DNA from: Ignavibacteriota bacterium
GTDB taxonomy: Bacteria > Bacteroidota > Ignavibacteria > UBA10030
Length of the DNA stretch: 41,181 bases
Assembly: GCA_022616555.1 (NCBI GenBank)
Contig: JAKEEG010000017.1
Location: 1 to 41,181 of the forward strand
Direction of reading: 5' to 3'
Position numbers and translations under genes: made by a program. Under the pieces are notes generated by a model that did not search any database, had not been told where the DNA came from, and was given only the letters and a program-made list of their open reading frames with translations. Positions 35,382 to 41,181 of the stretch are shown in pieces; positions within the stretch are counted from its first letter, which is position 1, and each line of letters begins with the position of its first letter.

Positions 35382-35825
35382 CTATTCCGCCATTGCTTTC
35401 AGGTGTTGCCGCTTCATTTCACGTTTTTCAAGCATTCTGCCCGCTGCAAACACAACAATCCCCGACAGAAAGAAATACAAATCCGTCCACATGTCGCCTA
35501 AAAAGCCATAGATAAGTCCGACGAACACAGTAATAAACCCAAGAGCCTCTAAGAATTTCCCCCCGGAAAGCATTGGCGTGAGCTTGTATGCCATCCCCAA
35601 CGCCTCACGCAACGATTGCTCGGTAATGTTGCCGAGCAATTCTTTTTTGCCGTTGATAACGACAACCGGCACTGCAACAAGGTATTCTTTATATCTAGGA
35701 TGGTCTTCCGTCAGGATAATTTGAGTAGCGTCGAGGGGGACTTCTTTTTTCAGGCGCCTGATGAGAAGTTTGGCTTCCTCGCACAGTGTGCAATCGGGTT
35801 GGACGTACAGCTCCACTTTCGTCAT
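35382..35825 (-). CDS. Glutaredoxin-like domain fused to two membrane helices
   Basis: Residues 1-80 of this 147-residue protein form a small thioredoxin/glutaredoxin fold with the redox pair C12 and C15 in QPDCTLCEEAK and the cis-proline segment VAVPVVVINGK. Residues about 90-130 contain two hydrophobic stretches (FLEALGFITVFVGLIYGFLG and LYFFLSGIVVFAAG) expected to span the inner membrane, followed by a charged tail. A membrane-tethered cytoplasmic thiol-disulfide reductase is the natural reading. It is 5 nt after lgt and shares its operon. Confidence 0.8.
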   Translation of the reverse strand: MTKVELYVQPDCTLCEEAKLLIRRLKKEVPLDATQIILTEDHPRYKEYLVAVPVVVINGKKELLGNITEQSLREALGMAYKLTPMLSGGKFLEALGFITVFVGLIYGFLGDMWTDLYFFLSGIVVFAAGRMLEKREMKRQHLKAMAE

Positions 35826-35830
35826 GATGT

Positions 35831-36646
35831 CTAAACTATCTGAGGTTTATTCGTGAGCCGGAACCAACCGTACGCCCCGACCAGAATCAACACGAGGGCA
35901 ATCAACTGTGCTTCGGAAAGCCCGAACGCGAGGCGCGGGTTGAGTCGGAGGAATTCGATAGCGAACCGCTCGATTCCCGCCAGCACGAGGTACGCCATGA
36001 ACAGCTTGCTGTTTGGCGTTGTGGTTTTTCTCATGCGCCACAGGAGATAGAAAAACGCCGAGCAGATCAGAAACTCGTACACGGGCGTAGGATGTAGCGG
36101 TGTCGTATCGGGCACAATGCCGTTTGGAAATTGGCTGGTGATTTCAGGGAAATCCCTAAATGCCGCAGAAGGCGGGTACGTTCCGTTGGAGTAATCCGTT
36201 CCCCACGGCAGGTCGGTGGGAAATCCGTAATCGCCATCTCCCGCCAAATGACACCCGATGCGCGCGATTCCATAACCTAAGAGCAATCCCGGCGCAATTG
36301 CATCCGCCCCTACAAAGAAAGGGATGCCTTTCTTTTTGAGATATAAATAGATTGCAAACGCAGCGAGGATAAATCCGCCATAAAACGTTAACCCCGACGG
36401 CGAGAATGCCATGCCGATAGGGTCGGCAACGAACTGCGACCAATGTTCGATGAGGTAGAGCAGCTTGGAGCCGGCAACGCCCGCGATCAGAGCAATGAGC
36501 GTAATGTTATTACCGAACTGTGGGTTAATATGTTTCCGTTTCAGCTCGGATGGCAGCAAGTAACTTGCGGCGATGAAACCTATCGCCAGCATTAAGCCGT
36601 AGCTGTAAATAGTGAAGGGGCCTATTTCAAGAAGTCGAGGATACAT
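35831..36646 (-). CDS. lgt: Prolipoprotein diacylglyceryl transferase
   Basis: Lgt transfers diacylglycerol from phosphatidylglycerol to the lipobox cysteine of prolipoproteins at the inner membrane. The 271-residue protein has the expected multiple membrane helices, the early GPFTIYSYGLMLAIGF, LTFYGGF near 86-92, the signature YGIARIGCHLAGDGDYG with R129, and HPTPVYE followed by ERFAIEFLR. In the classical signature the RIG is followed by N; here it is C132-H133, a variant known in some non-proteobacterial Lgt proteins. There is no obvious ribosome binding site. It lies upstream of the glutaredoxin-like gene. Confidence 0.92.
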   Translation of the reverse strand: MYPRLLEIGPFTIYSYGLMLAIGFIAASYLLPSELKRKHINPQFGNNITLIALIAGVAGSKLLYLIEHWSQFVADPIGMAFSPSGLTFYGGFILAAFAIYLYLKKKGIPFFVGADAIAPGLLLGYGIARIGCHLAGDGDYGFPTDLPWGTDYSNGTYPPSAAFRDFPEITSQFPNGIVPDTTPLHPTPVYEFLICSAFFYLLWRMRKTTTPNSKLFMAYLVLAGIERFAIEFLRLNPRLAFGLSEAQLIALVLILVGAYGWFRLTNKPQIV

Positions 36647-36710
36647 TGAAGAAGCTGTTAATTGTTATTCAATAGTTATACTTTTGTGATAGAGCCAGAC
36701 CGAAAAAATT

Positions 36711-36780
36711 GTCATGCCCGCAGATTGTAAGCGGGCATCCACCAGCTGGATTCCCGACAAAAACATTCGGGAATGACATG
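36711..36780. repeat. REP-like double hairpin element
   Basis: Two adjacent hairpins: ATGCCCGC/GCGGGCAT (36714-36738), then ATTCCCGA/TCGGGAAT (36750-36774). The whole unit starts GTCATGCCCGC and ends GGGAATGACATG, so it is also an overall inverted repeat. The second half, read in reverse, nearly matches the left arm of the element at 34191. It sits between the hisS-coupled unknown gene and lgt, on the promoter side of lgt. Confidence 0.7.
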
Positions 36781-36795
36781 CTTTTTATATAAACT

Positions 36796-37200
36796 TCAAA
36801 TCTTCGTTACCTTTAACCCGTCGATTTTCGCAATGATGAATGAATCGTTGGGATGTTTTTTGATATAAATCCGGTCGGGAGTTATCTCTATGCTGAACTC
36901 ACTGACCTCTTTATTCATTTTATTGACCCGCACCGTGTACACCCCGTCGAGGTCGAAATATTCGCGCGTGCCCAGCGCCGGACCTTTGCCCGGCATTAGC
37001 ATTGCCGGGGCGTGGAGGCCGATAATTTTAAGCTCGATGTCGTTTCCATCTCGCTTATCTTCCAGCGTAATATCGTAGCGGAAGTTGGTAAAGATTTCCG
37101 CCGTCTCAATTGCAAAGACGACGCCCTGTTGCTGTGTACGCTCGTCGACGTGGGCATACAAGCGAAGAACGTATTCCGGCTCTCTTGGTTTCTTTTCCAT
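36796..37200 (-). CDS. Conserved-looking unknown protein coupled to hisS
   Basis: This 134-residue soluble protein has no signal or membrane segment. The sequence is beta-rich with alternating hydrophobics (EYVLRLYAHVDERTQQQGVV, RYDITLEDKRDG, FSIEITPDRIYIKKHPNDS), suggesting a small beta sandwich. I do not recognise the family. Its ATG overlaps the hisS stop by one base (TGATG), so translation is coupled to histidyl-tRNA synthetase. Codon usage and composition are like its neighbours. Confidence 0.75.
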   Translation of the reverse strand: MEKKPREPEYVLRLYAHVDERTQQQGVVFAIETAEIFTNFRYDITLEDKRDGNDIELKIIGLHAPAMLMPGKGPALGTREYFDLDGVYTVRVNKMNKEVSEFSIEITPDRIYIKKHPNDSFIIAKIDGLKVTKI

Positions 37201-38453
37201 CAGCTCTGCAGCGACCCGTCAATCCGTTCCAACGAAATTTCTTGTTCACCGCCATTGCGCATATCTTTCAGTTTCGCTTTTCCGCTTTTCAGCTCGGTTT
37301 CACCAACCACGACAACATAGCGCGCATTCTGCCTGTTTGCCTCGCGCATTTGGGCTTTGACGCTCCTGCCGAGATAATCAAGCTCAACGGCAATCCCTTT
37401 CGCGCGCAACTTTGTGGCTTCAGCGAACGCCCACGTGAGCGAAGAGTTATCCAGTGCGACGAAAAATAATACTGGACCCGCCTCATCCTTCGGCGTATTT
37501 CCGGATTTTTCCAGCACCATCAACAAGCGCTCGATCCCTGCAGCAAAGCCCACGCCAGGAGTCGGTTTGCCGCCGAGCTTCTCGACGAGCAAATCATACC
37601 GCCCGCCGCCGGCGAGCGCGTCTTGTGAACCAAGCGCAGTGCTGGTGATTTCGTATGCAGTTTTAGTATAGTAGTCCAACCCGCGCACTAATCTGCCGTC
37701 GATAGCGTATTTGATGCCGATGGCATTGAGCAGCTGTTGCACTTTGGTGAAATGCTCCACACATTCCGTGCAGAGATGGTCTTTCATTAACGGGACATTC
37801 TTCGTGGCAGCTTTATCGCCTTCGTCTTTTGAATCGAGGACTCGCAGCGGGTTTTGCTTCAAGCGTGCCTGGCTTTCGGGCGAAAGTTTGCTCTGTATTC
37901 TTGTCAATTCGGCAACGAGCAATTCCTTATACTGTGGGCGGCATTTTTCACACCCGACAGAGTTTATTTTCAACTCAAATTGCTTGATGCCGAGCTGGCT
38001 GTAAATTTCGAGTGCAAGAGCCGTCATTTCCACATCGAGCAGCGGTGATTGCGACCCAATGGCTTCCGCGCCAAATTGGTGAAATTGTCGTAGTCTTCCT
38101 GCTTGCGGGCGTTCTTGCCGGAACATCGGTCCCATGTAGTACACTTTAACAAGCGGCGATTGCTCGCCAAGGTTATTCTGAATATACGCCCGCAATACTG
38201 ATGCCGTTCCTTCAGGCTTAAGTGTAACGCTTTCTTCGCTGCGGTCTAAGAACGTATACATCTCTTTGTTGACGATATCGGTGAGCTCACCGATACTGCG
38301 TGAGAAGAGGGCTGTCGTTTCGAAGACTGGTGTGCGGATTTCTCGGTAGTTGAAGTCCCGCATCACGCGGTGCACAACGCGCTCCACATGCTGCCAGGCT
38401 TCCACCTCGCCGGGCAGAATATCTTTAGTGCCTTTGATGGATTTGAATTTCAC
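37200..38453 (-). CDS. hisS: Histidyl-tRNA synthetase
   Basis: This class II synthetase charges tRNA-His. The 417 residues include motif 1 (REIRTPVFE), motif 2 (MGPMFRQERPQAGRLRQFHQFG), the histidine-specific motifs RGLDYYT and AGGRYD, GVGFAAGIERL (motif 3), and the C-terminal anticodon-binding domain. The start is GTG at 38453 with GGAG six nt upstream. Its leader interval holds several strong hairpins. The 3' end overlaps the unknown gene by one base. Confidence 0.97.
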   Translation of the reverse strand: MKFKSIKGTKDILPGEVEAWQHVERVVHRVMRDFNYREIRTPVFETTALFSRSIGELTDIVNKEMYTFLDRSEESVTLKPEGTASVLRAYIQNNLGEQSPLVKVYYMGPMFRQERPQAGRLRQFHQFGAEAIGSQSPLLDVEMTALALEIYSQLGIKQFELKINSVGCEKCRPQYKELLVAELTRIQSKLSPESQARLKQNPLRVLDSKDEGDKAATKNVPLMKDHLCTECVEHFTKVQQLLNAIGIKYAIDGRLVRGLDYYTKTAYEITSTALGSQDALAGGGRYDLLVEKLGGKPTPGVGFAAGIERLLMVLEKSGNTPKDEAGPVLFFVALDNSSLTWAFAEATKLRAKGIAVELDYLGRSVKAQMREANRQNARYVVVVGETELKSGKAKLKDMRNGGEQEISLERIDGSLQS

Positions 38454-38470
38454 TCGTTCTCCGAATTACG

Positions 38471-38492
38471 AAACCCCGCATAAGCGGGGTTT
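38471..38492. other. Perfect hairpin just before hisS
   Basis: AAACCCCGC (38471-38479) and GCGGGGTTT (38484-38492) form a 9-bp stem with a 4-nt loop, 18 nt upstream of the hisS start. The minus strand has only TTT then CG after the stem, while the plus strand has TTATTTTAAT. As a terminator it would work better on the plus strand, or as a weak attenuator before hisS. Confidence 0.6.
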
Positions 38493-38506
38493 ATTTTAAT
38501 CACTCT

Positions 38507-38622
38507 AACGCGAAGGCGTCCCGCCGAGCGTTATGTTTAGAAAAGACAAATCCTCGGCGACAAGCCCGCTAAGGTTTTTTAGCGGGGATGCCTTCCTCCG
38601 GAGGAGTCCCTTCGGGAGGATT
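38507..38622. other. Nested hairpin region between the PTS-like gene and hisS
   Basis: First structure: AACGC(gaa)GGCG(tcc)CGCC(ga)GCGTT, 38507-38532. Second: outer arms AATCCTC (38549-38555) and GAGGATT (38616-38622) enclose CCCGCTAA/TTAGCGGG (38565-38586), the palindrome TCCTCCGGAGGA (38594-38605) and TCCC/GGGA (38607-38617, sharing bases with the outer arm). No T tract follows any of them on the minus strand. There is no ORF here. Confidence 0.55.
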
Positions 38623-38634
38623 AGAACAAATTTG

Positions 38635-39105
38635 TTACACCTCAAAATACGTCGCCTCTTCCTGCCGGAAGATATCCAGAATTTCTTGAGACGATTTTGC
38701 TTCGATTAAACGGTTGCGAAACTCTTCCTTGTTCATCAATCGGGAAATACGGCTGAGCAGTTTAATATGCGGTCCCACCATGTTATCCTTTCCCACGAGT
38801 AGAAAGATGATGCGCACCGGCTGCTCGTCCAACGATTGGTAATCGATGGGCTGCGCGGTGACGGCGAACGCGCCGATGATATCTGCCACCGCGTCCGTTT
38901 TACCGTGAGGAATGGCGAAGCCGGACCCGACACCGGTCGACATGATTTTTTCGCGCTCGAGGATGGCTTCCCGCATCTTCTGCTTGTCCAGAACTTTTTC
39001 CTGTGCGCCCGCGAGATCGATCATGGCGTTAATAATTTCCGCTTTACTCGCGCCGGGGAGGTTTACACGCACAACTTTTTCGTTCAGGATGTCTGTTATT
39101 TTCAT
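38635..39105 (-). CDS. PTS EIIA-like protein (fructose/PtsN type)
   Basis: This 156-residue protein has the EIIA-Fru fold. The phosphorylatable histidine is H67 in GSGFAIPHGKTDAV and the supporting histidine is H113 in GPHIKLLSRIS. In PtsN-like proteins this domain regulates metabolism by phosphorylation rather than transporting sugar. No EI, HPr or EIIB/C gene is visible. It starts MKITDILNEK, close to PtsN N-termini. It lies 37 nt after the nucleotidyltransferase fusion and probably shares its transcript. Confidence 0.88.
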   Translation of the reverse strand: MKITDILNEKVVRVNLPGASKAEIINAMIDLAGAQEKVLDKQKMREAILEREKIMSTGVGSGFAIPHGKTDAVADIIGAFAVTAQPIDYQSLDEQPVRIIFLLVGKDNMVGPHIKLLSRISRLMNKEEFRNRLIEAKSSQEILDIFRQEEATYFEV

Positions 39106-39142
39106 CTCACAATGATCTCAATGTTGACTCGATTGGGTTGAC

Positions 39143-41181
39143 TCAATCTGTTTCTATCCAGCGAAGAATTTTCGTTTCGTATTCCAGTGCAAGCTCGTGC
39201 GCCGTTGTCGCTTCATCCGCTTCAACATAGATGTGGAACATCGGCCGCGTCCGGTCGGGATTTAAGAACACCGACGTATGGTTGCCTTTACTCTGTAAAT
39301 AAACTTTGACGCCCTCCACGAGGTCGCGCCTCAGCGGTTCGGAGTCTTTCATCAGCCTGCGCATTACCCGCCCTTTGGCGTGCCAAGCACAAGGAACAGT
39401 TTTTTTGACAAAATGCAAGCGCGGAGTTTCGCCATCGAGCTCTCCAAGCCGCTTTTTTGTGACCGCCATGAACTCAAGCAACTTGGCGACCGAGTACATA
39501 CCGTCCGAGGCGAACAGGAATTCGTTGAAAATGAACCCGCCCTTTGTTCCAGCCACAAATTTGTACTCTTTATCGCTCGCGGCGTCCATGAGAGCGAGGT
39601 GGCTATCACGGGTTCTTAAAACGCTCAGACCGAACTGTCCGGCAATCAGGTCGACCTCGCTGGAAGCGGAAATGGGGACTGCGATTTTCTTAAAGTCCGG
39701 GTTTGCCAAGGCGAAGAATTTCGTCATGAGCGTCAACATACGGTCGTTGTCGATCCTGTTGCCGTGCTCGTCCACCGTATAGAGCTTTTCCGCTCCGGGG
39801 TCAAGCATGCAGCCGACGTCATACTTGAGCGATGTAACGACATACGCAAGCTCTTTGAGTGATCCTTCAATTTCCTCGCGTGTGCGGGTCAGTCGCGTGT
39901 TATCAAGATACGCATTAAGAGCGACAACCTGAACATTCAGCTTTCCCAGGATATGGGGAAAGATTGTCGATGCAATGCCGTTTGAGTAATCTACCACGAG
40001 ACGTAAATTCGCTGAGCGGATTGCTTGAATGTTAATTGTGCCGAGGAATCGTTCAGTATAACTTTCCGTCGTTCGTTCTGGGAAGGTGATGGAGCCGACC
40101 TTATCGTGGTTTGCGCGGATGAAGTCTTCCCCGAAGAACAACCGCTCAACCGATTTCGCTTTGCCGGTTGGGAGGTCTTTTCCATCGCCGTCAAAAAAAA
40201 TGATGTCGGTATAATTTTTAAAGTACGGGGAGCGTCGGACGTGGATGCCGCCGCGTTCTTTGCCGCTTTTCAATTCATGGCGCACAATGGGGATGGAGGA
40301 TGCGCGCAAGTCGCTGCAGTTAACGCCTGCGGACGTGAGCCCGCACATCACCGCGCGGTTGATCATACGCGAAACGTTATCGGCATCGCGGCTCGTCACA
40401 ATGGTAGAGCCTGCTCCGACAAAGGCGCCGAACGCCGCACCCAACTTGGCGCCGAATTCCGGGTTCATTTCAATGTTTGAAATCCCTGACACTCGTGCTT
40501 CGGCGAACAGCTCACGCAGCCACCGGTCTTCCCATACAAGGCTGCGCGTCACGATGGCGCCTTCTTCTACCACTTTCTCGGGCCACAGTTTAATGTTGGA
40601 AAGCAACTGGCTTTTCTTGCCTATGATGCACTGGTCGCTCATGAAAACATTGTCTTGAATGACCACTTCATCACCGATAATGCACTTCTCGCCGATAACG
40701 GAAGCAGAAACGTCCGAACGCGAGCCGATTTGCGTACCATGCCAGATGACGGAATTGCGAATCACCGCGCCGGAGAGTATCTCACAGTTGTTCCCGATGA
40801 CGGAGTTCACCACGACGGCGTCGCGGTGAATGCGCGAATTTTTCCCCACGATGACTGTGCCCGAAAGATTCCGGTCTGGAGTTTCGATTTTCGCATTTTC
40901 ATCGAGATGGACGTTCTGTTTTTTCTTTCCCCCGATCTGGATGTGCACCGTGCTGCGAAGGATGTCGTTATGCGCTTCCTGATACTCGCTGAGGTTGCCG
41001 ATGTCGCGCCAGTAACCTTCAGCAATATAACCGTATAGTCCAAGGTCTTGTTCCAGCAGCAGGGGAAACAGGTTCTTGCTGAAATCGAATTCTTCGCCTT
41101 TGGGAATAAAGTCGAGAACTTCCGGCTCGAAGATATAGATGCCGGTATTGATGGTGTCGCTGAATACTTCGCCCCATGACG
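39143..41181 (-). CDS. Sugar nucleotidyltransferase / phosphomannomutase-like fusion (5' truncated)
   Basis: The reading frame is open from the right edge (5' end missing). The first visible part (SWGEVFSDTINTGIYIFEPE, ending YWRDIGNLSEYQEAH) is the end of a nucleotidyltransferase domain of the GDP-mannose/glucose-1-P type. A left-handed beta-helix of hexapeptide repeats follows (IGEKCIIGDEVVIQDNVFM). The rest is a four-domain phosphohexomutase fold. Its catalytic loop is HVRRSPYFKN rather than TxSHNP, and the metal loop reads LDPGAEKLYTVDE rather than DGDADR. The mutase part is therefore probably inactive or altered. The gene likely supplies GDP-mannose-type nucleotide sugar. Confidence 0.9.
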   Translation of the reverse strand, partial: SWGEVFSDTINTGIYIFEPEVLDFIPKGEEFDFSKNLFPLLLEQDLGLYGYIAEGYWRDIGNLSEYQEAHNDILRSTVHIQIGGKKKQNVHLDENAKIETPDRNLSGTVIVGKNSRIHRDAVVVNSVIGNNCEILSGAVIRNSVIWHGTQIGSRSDVSASVIGEKCIIGDEVVIQDNVFMSDQCIIGKKSQLLSNIKLWPEKVVEEGAIVTRSLVWEDRWLRELFAEARVSGISNIEMNPEFGAKLGAAFGAFVGAGSTIVTSRDADNVSRMINRAVMCGLTSAGVNCSDLRASSIPIVRHELKSGKERGGIHVRRSPYFKNYTDIIFFDGDGKDLPTGKAKSVERLFFGEDFIRANHDKVGSITFPERTTESYTERFLGTINIQAIRSANLRLVVDYSNGIASTIFPHILGKLNVQVVALNAYLDNTRLTRTREEIEGSLKELAYVVTSLKYDVGCMLDPGAEKLYTVDEHGNRIDNDRMLTLMTKFFALANPDFKKIAVPISASSEVDLIAGQFGLSVLRTRDSHLALMDAASDKEYKFVAGTKGGFIFNEFLFASDGMYSVAKLLEFMAVTKKRLGELDGETPRLHFVKKTVPCAWHAKGRVMRRLMKDSEPLRRDLVEGVKVYLQSKGNHTSVFLNPDRTRPMFHIYVEADEATTAHELALEYETKILRWIETD

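Noticed and set aside
38454-38634. T-box leader for hisS
   Set aside because: No T-box consensus (AGGGTGG-type) is present and the structures do not follow a specifier/antiterminator layout.
40655-41038. Plus-strand ORF at the right end
   Set aside because: It is opposite the nucleotidyltransferase fusion, whose frame stays open to the window edge with recognisable motifs.

Overview
The window is one chromosomal segment from a bacterium of about 50-55% GC. It is densely packed, with many 1-11 nt gene overlaps (ATGA/GTGA/TGATG junctions) and several TTG/GTG starts. It is mostly housekeeping and catabolic genes. The mix (MeaB plus acyl-CoA dehydrogenases and a biotin-dependent carboxylase beta chain, a membrane/spermidine-synthase/TPR fusion, an Lgt with an RIGCH signature, several NtrC-type regulators) fits the Bacteroidota/Chlorobiota (FCB) side of the tree, perhaps an Ignavibacteria- or Kapabacteria-like lineage. 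That placement is inference; no phylogenetic marker was computed. I see no phage, IS transposase, CRISPR array, tRNA or 16S/23S rRNA.

Layout. 1-4056 (+): a gene tail, a DUF58 protein and uvrA, the last two preceded by related AATCAGTG-type repeat leaders. 4058-6323 (-): an alkyladenine glycosylase and a CoA-acylating aldehyde dehydrogenase with an unusual C-terminal tail. 6382-7119 (+): an RluA-type pseudouridine synthase. 7123-13915 (-): a long same-strand genome-maintenance block in transcription order NIF3-like, C4 zinc-ribbon coiled-coil, RNase HI-like, RNase P RNA, recJ, ruvC, ruvA, ruvB. Its promoter side carries a candidate small RNA or leader with a strong intrinsic terminator. 14288-17520: an OsmC-like protein and a signalling cluster (a receiver-DHp protein without ATPase, a single receiver, and an NtrC-type regulator with a GSFTNA loop).

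17865-34152 (+): glutaryl-CoA-dehydrogenase-like gene, guaB, M24 peptidase, glycosyltransferase, purD, sugar epimerase, meaB, acyl-CoA dehydrogenase, membrane/spermidine-synthase-like fusion, acyl-CoA carboxylase beta, a secreted unknown and a second NtrC-type regulator. The acyl-CoA genes point to branched-chain/odd-chain acyl-CoA and amino-acid catabolism feeding a B12-dependent methylmalonyl-CoA mutase elsewhere. 34412-41181 (-): rlmB, a membrane-anchored glutaredoxin-like protein, lgt, an unknown gene translationally coupled to hisS, a PTS EIIA-like protein, and a nucleotidyltransferase/phosphomannomutase-like fusion that runs off the right edge.

I did not find a clearly new multi-gene system. 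The most unusual signals are: (i) a 34-bp repeat sitting in the same reading frame inside two unrelated genes; (ii) a tail helix on the aldehyde dehydrogenase resembling a microcompartment encapsulation peptide, with no shell genes nearby; (iii) the uncharacterised terminator-bearing RNA upstream of the NIF3 operon; (iv) a receiver-DHp protein with no kinase domain next to an NtrC regulator with an altered sigma-54 contact loop; (v) a dense nest of hairpins ahead of hisS; (vi) RNase P RNA embedded between protein genes only 14 nt from its neighbour.
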